Origin: a virus
Strand: one strand, 5' to 3'
Length of the DNA stretch: 20,779 nucleotides
Virus record (IMG/VR): IMGVR_UViG_3300009164_003083
Span: 1-20,779 of that record
The position numbers were made by a program, and so were the translations under genes. Under the pieces are notes generated by a model, which searched no databases, was not told where the DNA came from, and worked only from the letters and a program-made list of their open reading frames with translations. Position 1 is the stretch's first letter, and each line of letters opens with the position of its first letter. This document shows, in pieces, positions 5,618-11,759 of this stretch.

Positions 5618-6672
5618 TAGTCTTCCTCATCAGTAATATTTGGCACAGGCGCTGTACGCAGAGTGTCCATTACTTCCTTAGTTAATGCATCCTTGAGATC
5701 AATTTCCTCACGGATAGACTCTAGCATGTTAGCGGCACCCTGCCACTTCCTACCTTCATAGTACAGCCACCCGCCACGGCGCTCTACAATTCCATTGAGA
5801 ATAGATAGAGAAATAATCTCCTTAGCAGAGTCGTAAGACCCAGCATCTAGTGGACCACCATCTGCAAACCAGAAATCTAGGTATGCAGTTTGCTGTGGTG
5901 GGAATGTCTTGTTCTTAATAGTACGTACACGGATAGTCTGACCACAACGGCGCTTACCTTCTCCGACACCTACTTCTAGCCACTCGTCGCGCTTTACTTC
6001 TACGCGAATAGCCATGGCGTAGTCCTTGCCTAGACCACCAGGTGTAGTACGAGGATCTCCGTGCATTACGCCGATCTTCATGCGGAACTGATTAATCAAT
6101 AGGCAAGTAATCCCACGCTCATTCTCAACAAGAGAACGCTTAGTGGCCTTAGAGACCTTGCGGAAGAACTTGTTAGTAAGCAGGGCTCCACGACCTACGG
6201 TCATTTCATCCATGTTCTTATCGTCTTCTGCTGTAGGAACTAGAGCAGGAAGAGAATCAATAACAATAAGATCAACAGCCTTAGACTCACAGAACTGAAT
6301 AGCTGCTTCATATGCTTCCTCCATGATATTAGTGGATACTACAAACACACGGTCAGTATCGATTCCACACATTTGTGCGTAACCAACATCAAAAGGCTCT
6401 GCGGCAATCCACACAGTTGTGAACTCTGGATCCCTTGCTTGATTAGCTGCAACAGTCTTTAGAGCAATTGCAGTCTTACCATTAGATGCTTCACCGATAA
6501 CTTCAGTCCACTGGTTTACTGGCCATCCACCACCTAGTACAACGTCTAGTGTAAGTGAGCCTGTAGTAATACGGGTAGGAAGCTGAGCCTCACTAGCTTT
6601 TATTACCGTACCTGGACCCATCTTCTTATTGAGAAGTGCGGCAACTTTCATTACCTCTGCGTTTAGCGCCAC
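5617..6672 (-). CDS. recA: RecA-like recombinase
   Basis: This 351-residue RecA homologue would form filaments on ssDNA and catalyse strand exchange during phage recombination and repair. Walker A is at residues 60-67 (GEASNGKT, where cellular RecA has GPESSGKT). The catalytic Glu is Glu92 (WIAAEPFD). Walker B is DLIVIDSLPAL with Asp139. The LLINQFR strand is near residues 200-206, followed by a loop with TTPGG. The C-terminus is short and acidic (ITDEED). The start is GTG at 6670-6672, overlapping the upstream stop as TAGTG with AGGATCGG before it. An ATG seven codons later has GAGG only two bases away, so it is less likely. The stop overlaps the resolvase-like gene as TAATG. Confidence 0.93.
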   Translation of the reverse strand: MALNAEVMKVAALLNKKMGPGTVIKASEAQLPTRITTGSLTLDVVLGGGWPVNQWTEVIGEASNGKTAIALKTVAANQARDPEFTTVWIAAEPFDVGYAQMCGIDTDRVFVVSTNIMEEAYEAAIQFCESKAVDLIVIDSLPALVPTAEDDKNMDEMTVGRGALLTNKFFRKVSKATKRSLVENERGITCLLINQFRMKIGVMHGDPRTTPGGLGKDYAMAIRVEVKRDEWLEVGVGEGKRRCGQTIRVRTIKNKTFPPQQTAYLDFWFADGGPLDAGSYDSAKEIISLSILNGIVERRGGWLYYEGRKWQGAANMLESIREEIDLKDALTKEVMDTLRTAPVPNITDEED

Positions 6673-7070
6673 TATCCGATCCTGTCTACGATTACTGAAG
6701 GGTTAAAATTATTACCGGTTGATGTTTGCTTTGACGGAGTAGAAGGTCCACCGGCTGAACCGCCTGGCATTCCTGCACCTGTACCGGCTTGCTGTAGCGG
6801 GTAACCACAGTCATAGCAACGCTTTAGTGAAGTACCGTTAGGTGCAAAGTAGTTACCTGAGTAACATCCTGGGCAATTATCATTCTGCCGTGAACTCTGC
6901 GCTTTGCTAACTAGTTGATCCTGATTTGGATCATACGTTACCGGGGTACTAGTTACATTACCTTCTGGTACATAGCGAACATTAGGTAGTGGAGATGTAG
7001 GGGCGCTTTGTCGCTGAGGAGCTGCAGGGGTATTCTCTGAGAGCCTCCGTGACCACCAATCATTACTCAT
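6672..7070 (-). CDS. Pro/Ser-rich protein with a zinc ribbon
   Basis: This 132-residue protein has a treble-clef or zinc-ribbon core, Cys66, Cys69 (NCPGCYSGNYF) and Cys85, Cys88 (RCYDCGYPLQ), flanked by disordered Pro/Ser/Thr- and Gly-rich arms. The N-terminus MSNDWWSRRLS is a short basic/aromatic motif that could be a docking peptide. AGGAGG lies eight bases before the ATG. It overlaps the upstream gene by eight bases and the RecA start (GTG) at its stop. Similar zinc-ribbon proteins of unknown role occur in phages. A link to RecA is suggested only by gene order. Confidence 0.75.
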   Translation of the reverse strand: MSNDWWSRRLSENTPAAPQRQSAPTSPLPNVRYVPEGNVTSTPVTYDPNQDQLVSKAQSSRQNDNCPGCYSGNYFAPNGTSLKRCYDCGYPLQQAGTGAGMPGGSAGGPSTPSKQTSTGNNFNPSVIVDRIG

Positions 7071-7485
7071 TAAGATATCCTCCTGAAATTAAGTTCAAGT
7101 CTATTAGCGCAGCTACGCATGAGACTGCAGACGAGAACGATACGTACTTAAATAATTGTATCATGGCTTCTAGTACATCTTCCCCAGGCACATCTTCGTT
7201 AACTTCTGCTGAAGAGGCAAAGTACGATACTGCGCTAATCTTTGCTGAGATCTGAGAGTGCATCTCAATGATTGGGAGTATTGCTGCTATCTTTGCAATA
7301 CGTTCGCTACTTGCATCCTCTTCCATCTCAGCAACCTCATCAGAGATGCCAGTAAGCCCCAGCATTTCTGCTACAAGTTCGGGGTCTTTACACCCAGAGT
7401 CATAGATGATCTTACGTATCTGGGCTGTTGGAGACAACGCAGTTATTTTAATTTCGTTCTTTTTGTTCTTACGGAAAAAGCCCAT
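7063..7485 (-). CDS. Hypothetical helical protein
   Basis: This 140-residue protein of unknown function begins with a basic patch (MGFFRKNKKNEIK) and is otherwise predicted to be helical and rather hydrophobic (IAKIAAILPIIEM, SAVSYFASSAEV, FKYVSFSSAVSCVAALIDL). No segment is long or apolar enough to call a membrane helix with confidence. The ATG overlaps the polymerase stop as TAATG, so its expression is tied to polymerase. Its last eight bases overlap the zinc-ribbon gene. Confidence 0.7.
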   Translation of the reverse strand: MGFFRKNKKNEIKITALSPTAQIRKIIYDSGCKDPELVAEMLGLTGISDEVAEMEEDASSERIAKIAAILPIIEMHSQISAKISAVSYFASSAEVNEDVPGEDVLEAMIQLFKYVSFSSAVSCVAALIDLNLISGGYLNE

Positions 7486-9461
7486 TACTTAGCTTCACCC
7501 CACCTTTGTACAGTTTTAACATCAGCTAATAGCGGAATCTTTAATACGTTAATGCCTTCCATGGCCTCACGTATTGCCTCGGCCGTCTCCTCTACCAAAT
7601 GGTTTGGAGTTACCGTTACCAATTCATCGTGGACGGTCAATATCAAATTGGCCTCCTCTGGAATCATATCATAAGCACGTACCATTGCAACTTTGATCAA
7701 GTCTGCAGCGGAGCCCTGAATTACAGTGTTGAACGCTTGACGCTCTGCGCGTGACCGCTTCCAAGTCTCTGATGAGCGCAAGTCTGGTAGATACCTACGA
7801 CGCTTAAGAATAGTAGTGGCATAAGGCATGGGAGTCTTATTACGACTCTCAGTAATAACACTGCGCTTATACCGTGTAACAGACGGGAACTTTGCACTGA
7901 ACGCGTCCAGCAGATCCCTAGCCTGAGTTACGGTACATCCGATATCAGCAGCAATCTTGTCAGGACCTACTCCGTATGCCATAGCAAGCACAAGAGTCTT
8001 ACCGGCCTTACGATCAATGCCCATAGTATCGCCCACAGTTGTATAGATATCCCCACCATCTAGGTAAGATCCGCACATGATCCGGTCATTAGAGAATGAC
8101 GCAATAACACGGGGTTCAATCTGAGAGTAGTCAGCAACAATCAATGAATGATCTTCTGGAGCTACAAATAGATTACGAATAGCCTTGCCGTTAGACGTAT
8201 GTGGAGCAGGTACGTTTTGCAGATTTGGGTTACGACTGCTGAAACGACCGGTCTCTGTACCATACTGTACAAAGTCTGTATGGATACGACCGTCAAGTAG
8301 CAGAGCCTTCTTAGCAACGGTCTTGCTCTTGCCAAGCAGTGTGCGGGTGATATCTCCACCAAGGTATGGAATTACATAAGTAGTGAGGAGCTTGTTGAGA
8401 TCTGCATAACGTACGAGACCATCTACTACAGCATCCTTACCCACAAAATGCGCTAGTGCAGGCTCTGCTACAGAGTAGTCAGTTACTAAAGGATCTTCTC
8501 CAGCACTCTGCTTCTTCTCACCGTTAGTAGTTAGGACCTTAGGACGTAGCCCACGGCCCCCCTCTTTCTTAGAGGTATAAAGAATCTTCTGCTTCTCTGG
8601 AACACTATTAAGATTAAAAGGCTTGCCAGCAGCTGCGTAGATCTCACCCTTACATAACTCTAGTTGCTCCTCAAGATCCGTCTTCAAGATACGGAGAGCA
8701 GCTACGTCAATATCAGCACCACGTAGTTCCATGCTGCAGATAACTTGTAGTACATCCATCTCTAGGTTGAAAAGCTTAGTGAGCTTGTCGGTATCAAGAC
8801 GTGAGGATAGTTTCTTCCACAGCTTCCATGTCCACTCGGCATCTAGCCCAGCGTAGGTTGCAACCTCATCAAAGCTATGTGCTTCGATCTCTTTACCAAC
8901 ACCCTTTACCATCTCGTAGCCAAACTCACGCTTCAAGCATGCAGCTAGACCAAGTTCGTGACGGATCTGGTTATCTAAGATAAACGCAGCGTTGAGAGTA
9001 CAGGCGTAGCTTGGATTAGGCATACCACCTAGATACTTAGCAACACTCTGTAGGTCGAACTTTACGTTGTGCCCGACCTTTACCTGATCGCCCATGAATA
9101 TAGGCTTAAGAGCACGAAATACTTCACCAGCAGTTAACTGCTCGCAAGGTTCTGTAAAGACCTTAGTGGCTTTCTTCTCATCCTTGCTGTAGTCCTGTGG
9201 ACGTAGGGTCATGCCCTTAGCCTGACGAAGCTTAGCGGACGGTAGCAATGGGTAATCAGTGCGGATGTACTCACCATTAGGGTGACCCATAGGGATAACG
9301 TCACAGCGACCCTCAGTCGCTAGAGCAATCCATACGACAGCATTCTGGCGAGGATCTCCACGGTGAGGGCCTGACGTTTCTACGTCAAATACAAATTCAT
9401 CTACTTGTGAGTAGGCATCGACAACTTCGTGAAGTTGATCGGTAGTCAAAACAATATTCAT
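7485..9461 (-). CDS. polA: Family A DNA polymerase with 3'-5' exonuclease, Leu at the 762-equivalent position
   Basis: This 658-residue replicative polymerase joins a DEDDy proofreading exonuclease to a family A polymerase and has no 5'-3' nuclease domain. Exonuclease residues are Asp26 and Glu28 (FVFDVETSG), Asp136 (GHNVKFDLQ), and Tyr203 with Asp207 (TYAGLDAEW). Polymerase motif A is ADYSQIEPR (Asp444, Glu449). Motif B is Arg484, Lys488 and Tyr496 in DRKAGKTLVLAMAYGVG. Motif C is TVHDELV (His611, Asp612). Aligning motif B by the Lys and Tyr puts Leu492 where E. coli Pol I has Phe762. TGRFSSRNPNLQNVP near residue 404 is a family signature. GGAGAG lies three bases before ATTATG. The gene follows the hairpin at 9482-9522, whose loop can pair with this ribosome-binding site. 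It probably copies the phage genome together with the SSB encoded upstream. Confidence 0.95.
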   Translation of the reverse strand: MNIVLTTDQLHEVVDAYSQVDEFVFDVETSGPHRGDPRQNAVVWIALATEGRCDVIPMGHPNGEYIRTDYPLLPSAKLRQAKGMTLRPQDYSKDEKKATKVFTEPCEQLTAGEVFRALKPIFMGDQVKVGHNVKFDLQSVAKYLGGMPNPSYACTLNAAFILDNQIRHELGLAACLKREFGYEMVKGVGKEIEAHSFDEVATYAGLDAEWTWKLWKKLSSRLDTDKLTKLFNLEMDVLQVICSMELRGADIDVAALRILKTDLEEQLELCKGEIYAAAGKPFNLNSVPEKQKILYTSKKEGGRGLRPKVLTTNGEKKQSAGEDPLVTDYSVAEPALAHFVGKDAVVDGLVRYADLNKLLTTYVIPYLGGDITRTLLGKSKTVAKKALLLDGRIHTDFVQYGTETGRFSSRNPNLQNVPAPHTSNGKAIRNLFVAPEDHSLIVADYSQIEPRVIASFSNDRIMCGSYLDGGDIYTTVGDTMGIDRKAGKTLVLAMAYGVGPDKIAADIGCTVTQARDLLDAFSAKFPSVTRYKRSVITESRNKTPMPYATTILKRRRYLPDLRSSETWKRSRAERQAFNTVIQGSAADLIKVAMVRAYDMIPEEANLILTVHDELVTVTPNHLVEETAEAIREAMEGINVLKIPLLADVKTVQRWGEAK

Positions 9462-9481
9462 AATGCTCTCCGAATAAAGAA

Positions 9482-9522
9482 GTAGGGTGCTAGATCAAGG
9501 AGGGAGAGACCTAGCACCCTAC
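9482..9522 (-). terminator. 12-bp perfect hairpin between the SSB and polymerase genes (terminator or translational switch)
   Basis: GTAGGGTGCTAG and CTAGCACCCTAC form a perfect 12-bp stem around a 17-base loop. It starts 11 bases after the SSB gene's stop. On the minus strand TTCTTTATTC follows, a weak U-rich tail, so partial termination is possible. The loop, read on the minus strand, contains CTCTCC, an exact complement of the GGAGAG ribosome-binding site of the polymerase gene, 12 bases beyond the stem. A loop-SD pairing could shut off polymerase translation. This is the only clearly structured gap inside the operon. Confidence 0.65.
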
Positions 9523-9532
9523 ATGTGAGGGA

Positions 9533-10222
9533 TTAGTCTTCTGGAATCTCGCGGGCAATCTCTACAAGTTCAGCCTTGGTTGACATACGCAATGCGTCTG
9601 TGCCAAGAGCCTTCAAGTTAGAGATTACTTCCGCTACTTCAGAAGCGTCCAAATCCCAGTCATCGGGGAGGTCGCGTTCTTTCACTGGCATGATTGAGTA
9701 GCTAGTCTTAGTGCCTTGACCTGACTTGCTAACTGCCCAGAACATACGATCTAGAGGCCCTGTCTTAGGATCGCTGTTTAGCTTTTCTAGCTGACCACAA
9801 AGGCGTAGACCAACAGTCATTAGCTGTACCTTTGGATCTTCTTCCATGAGGTTAACAATTGAGAAAGCAAACTTGTTGTCTGCCTTGTTACCTGCACGGC
9901 ATAGTGGGCACTGAGTTGTGCCTAGACATACGAATGACTTCTTGCCCTGGCGCTGTACCCAGTGCTGTGCAAAGCTCATTGGTTCCGGAGAGAGGAACTT
10001 GATTAGCTGCACATCTTCTTCGAACTTGAAGTCGGTTGCGTATGACTTTGCAGCCTTGGCCTGAACTTCCTTAGCCTTAGCCCAGCCTACCTGTACTACT
10101 GAAGAACGCTCAGGAACTTCTTCTTCATCTTCGGTTTCAAAGATATCGTCTGATACAGCGGTAGGTGTTACATCCTCGTCATCGTCGAGGTATGAGTTTA
10201 CATTAGTGTTGCGGGTGTTCAT
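9533..10222 (-). CDS. Single-stranded DNA-binding protein, gp32-like with zinc site
   Basis: This 229-residue protein is predicted to coat ssDNA at the fork. The N-terminus is acidic and disordered (DDDEDV, ETEDEEEVPE), followed by a Lys/Ala helix and then beta strands. A zinc site, His87 (AQHWVQ), Cys99, Cys105 and Cys108 (FVCLGTTQCPLCRAG), has the same His-Cys-Cys-Cys order as the zinc site of T4 gp32 (H-C-x9-C-x2-C), though the spacing differs. The C-terminus (SKAELVEIAREIPED) is helical and acidic, which is common in SSBs that recruit partners. It lies directly before the polymerase gene. AAGGA precedes the ATG. The SSB role is well supported by the zinc site and neighbours but not proven. 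Confidence 0.7.
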   Translation of the reverse strand: MNTRNTNVNSYLDDDEDVTPTAVSDDIFETEDEEEVPERSSVVQVGWAKAKEVQAKAAKSYATDFKFEEDVQLIKFLSPEPMSFAQHWVQRQGKKSFVCLGTTQCPLCRAGNKADNKFAFSIVNLMEEDPKVQLMTVGLRLCGQLEKLNSDPKTGPLDRMFWAVSKSGQGTKTSYSIMPVKERDLPDDWDLDASEVAEVISNLKALGTDALRMSTKAELVEIAREIPED

Positions 10223-10247
10223 AGGTTTATTCCTTATTGGTTGTTGG

Positions 10248-10721
10248 TTATGCGGTTTCTTGGTTGTGAATCTTAGTCCAGTTTTCGTAAAGTTCTAGCG
10301 AAAGGTCTGGGTGTCGATTCCAATCAATCCGGGGAGCTTCAAGAAGCCCTCTAGATTGAAAACTTTGTATTGCACTTTCTACCATGTCACGACTATACAT
10401 GCGCCAGCCGGGTTTTTTCTCACCCTTAACTATAATCGCCTTTAGTCGATATGGTGCCCTTGGGATGTACCCCTTACGCTCCCACAGTCTAATGGTAACT
10501 AGTGGCCGTCCTAATGCTGCTGCAAAAGTACCGGCACTAAATAACTCTACCACAGTTCCGTTAGGAAGCGTTTTGGTTTGAGGATCTGAATCCCAAGCTT
10601 CTTTGTCTTTAATTTCTTTACGTTTAGCAACTTCAGGATGTAGCGGTTGACGCTTCTTTTTAGAACCAGGATAAAATTCATTAAGAGACCCAAAGATCTC
10701 TTCAATCTTATCCTCGTTCAT
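10248..10721 (-). CDS. MerR-like helix-turn-helix DNA-binding protein
   Basis: This 157-residue protein has a MerR/excisionase-type winged helix at about residues 58-112: VELFSAGTFAAALGRPLVTI is the helix-turn-helix, RLWERKGYIPRAP the usual turn into the wing, and GWRMYSRDMVESAIQSF the closing strand and helix. There is no MerR effector domain; the C-terminus (RIDWNRHPDLSLELYENW) is short. The N-terminus is basic and charged. The ATG overlaps the 52-residue gene stop as TAATG. It would bind DNA as a phage regulator or architectural protein, and possibly control this operon; the target is unknown. Confidence 0.8.
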   Translation of the reverse strand: MNEDKIEEIFGSLNEFYPGSKKKRQPLHPEVAKRKEIKDKEAWDSDPQTKTLPNGTVVELFSAGTFAAALGRPLVTIRLWERKGYIPRAPYRLKAIIVKGEKKPGWRMYSRDMVESAIQSFQSRGLLEAPRIDWNRHPDLSLELYENWTKIHNQETA

Positions 10722-10879
10722 TACTTAATCAACCCTGCCATTGCTTTCTTAAAAATATCAATTGCTATAAATGCTGCACCCATACTATCGTCTACACGAG
10801 AGAATAGCAACGGATCCCAAGCACGTAGTCCCTGAGATACTAACTCAAGTAACCGCTCTTCTGTCAAATCGCTAGACAT
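10721..10879 (-). CDS. 52-residue protein of unknown function
   Basis: This short frame encodes MSSDLTEERLLELVSQGL, RAWDPLLFSRVDD, and a helical end with AAFIAIDIFKKAM. It has an AAGGA ribosome-binding site about nine bases before the ATG (10877-10879), overlaps the upstream gene by eight bases, and ends in a TAATG overlap with the MerR-like gene. Those junctions make it very likely to be translated although it is short. It has no Cys and no membrane helix, and it is probably an all-helical small protein. No family is recognised. Confidence 0.65.
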   Translation of the reverse strand: MSSDLTEERLLELVSQGLRAWDPLLFSRVDDSMGAAFIAIDIFKKAMAGLIK

Positions 10880-11096
10880 TATGGTCATCCTTAAGGTGAG
10901 CCATTAGGTCTAACAACTCGTCGTAGGTAGCGTCACAGATTGAGCACTCATGAGGATAATCCTCTAACAAGAGTGTTTTAACTTTAGCCATTTTGCTCCT
11001 CTTATGCTTCTGGATATCGTTCCAAAATCCGAACCCAACTAAGACTATACTTGATGCGAGCCAAAGTGCAAATAATAACCATTCAAAGAAAAACAT
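10872..11096 (-). CDS. Membrane-anchored C2H2 zinc-finger protein, with internal start for a soluble form
   Basis: The long frame gives 74 residues. Residues 1-25 (EWLLFALWLASSIVLVGFG core) form one membrane helix, followed by a basic stop-transfer patch (KHKRSK). The C-terminal 39 residues hold a classical C2H2 finger, Cys51-x2-Cys54-x12-His67-x4-His72, in ECSICDATYD and MAHLKDDHN. An internal ATG at 10989-10991 (MAKVKTLLL) has a strong AGGAG (10996-11000) at ideal spacing and would make the finger alone, 39 residues. The long form has only a weak AAGAAG site. Either the short form is the true gene, or two forms are made from one frame. C2H2 fingers bind DNA or protein; the target is unknown. 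Confidence 0.65.
   Translation of the reverse strand: MFFFEWLLFALWLASSIVLVGFGFWNDIQKHKRSKMAKVKTLLLEDYPHECSICDATYDELLDLMAHLKDDHNV
10996..11000 (-). promoter_or_regulatory. Internal Shine-Dalgarno (AGGAG) for the short zinc-finger form
   Basis: AGGAG on the minus strand sits four bases before the in-frame ATG at 10989-10991 and is much stronger than the site before the long form's start at 11094-11096. It decides between a 39- and a 74-residue product, or allows both. Confidence 0.7.
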
Positions 11097-11099
11097 GGG

Positions 11100-11546
11100 C
11101 TACTTCTTTACAAGGATAAACGCAGAAGTTACCTTCTTTGGGAACATGGTATCAACGTCGTCTTCGGTAAGAAGGCCTTCCATCAAGCACTCCATTACAG
11201 CCTGCTCATCAAGCACTGGCTTAAGTTCATAGCAACGAGCCGTAAGATCCTTGTCACGAAGCAAGTCGTGAGCAGCTGCCTCATCAAGAGTCTGTGATAC
11301 ACGGCGCTGACGCTGCATACCAGCATAGCCACCATACTCTTGCATGTCATACCACTTGTGACCCTTGTCATCTTCTAGACCATTAGAGTCTACAAACTCG
11401 GACAGTTCCTTTTTAATGACATTCTGACGTGCAGTAAGGTCGTCAATGTTCTTCTTGAGATGTACATACTCTTTGTACATAGTGTCAAGATCCGACTGAC
11501 CAAATGTTTCTGCAGTCGGTAGTTCTTTACCAATTACTTCTGGCAT
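11100..11546 (-). CDS. Hypothetical coiled-coil protein
   Basis: This 148-residue, soluble, charged protein has a coiled-coil-like helix at about residues 20-52 (MYKEYVHLKKNIDDLTARQN and on). It continues with a Gly/Tyr-rich turn (QEYGGYAGMQ), a basic QRQRRVSQTLDEAAAHDLL helix, and a C-terminal domain ending FPKKVTSAFILVKK. A strong GGAGGGC ribosome-binding site precedes the ATG. I recall no named family. It ends four bases before the zinc-finger gene's long start. Its place among DNA-binding regulators hints at nucleic-acid metabolism but does not show it. Confidence 0.75.
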   Translation of the reverse strand: MPEVIGKELPTAETFGQSDLDTMYKEYVHLKKNIDDLTARQNVIKKELSEFVDSNGLEDDKGHKWYDMQEYGGYAGMQRQRRVSQTLDEAAAHDLLRDKDLTARCYELKPVLDEQAVMECLMEGLLTEDDVDTMFPKKVTSAFILVKK

Positions 11547-11563
11547 GATGCCCTCCTAAATTA

Positions 11564-11701
11564 TTAAACTCCTACGAACTCTTCTAGAGCCGTAATTACT
11601 ATATCAGTAACTGTGACACCTTCTTCAGCAGCTTTTTCTTTGGCTGCATTCCAAAGTTCATCAGATACTCTGATAGTACGCGTTGGCGTTGGATTAGGCA
11701 A
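11564..11701 (-). CDS. Ribbon-helix-helix DNA-binding protein, 45 residues
   Basis: This short frame (TTG at 11699-11701, stop at 11564-11566) encodes a textbook ribbon-helix-helix: the strand TRTIRVSDELW, helix 1 NAAKEKAAEEG, then VTVTDIVITALEEFV as helix 2. AGGAG at 11707-11711 is five bases before the TTG, while the in-frame GTG at 11705-11707 touches it, so TTG is the better start. CopG/Arc-type proteins bind DNA as dimers through the N-terminal strand and usually repress nearby promoters. A promoter-like sequence lies just upstream at 11731-11759, a plausible target for autoregulation. It is too short for many gene callers. Confidence 0.8.
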   Translation of the reverse strand: MPNPTPTRTIRVSDELWNAAKEKAAEEGVTVTDIVITALEEFVGV

Positions 11702-11730
11702 ATTCACTCCTAGTACCGGGCCCTCGCTAT

Positions 11731-11759
11731 ACCCTAGTCTATATTTAATTGTTTTGCAA
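11731..11759 (-). promoter_or_regulatory. Candidate sigma70-type promoter upstream of the RHH gene
   Basis: On the minus strand, TTGCAA (11754-11759) and TAGGGT (11731-11736) are separated by exactly 17 bases; they fit a -35 and a TANNNT -10 box. The first part overlaps the last codons of the SNF2-type helicase. This is one of the few gaps before a regulator gene, and an internal promoter for the regulator-SSB-polymerase segment is possible. By eye only. Confidence 0.3.
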
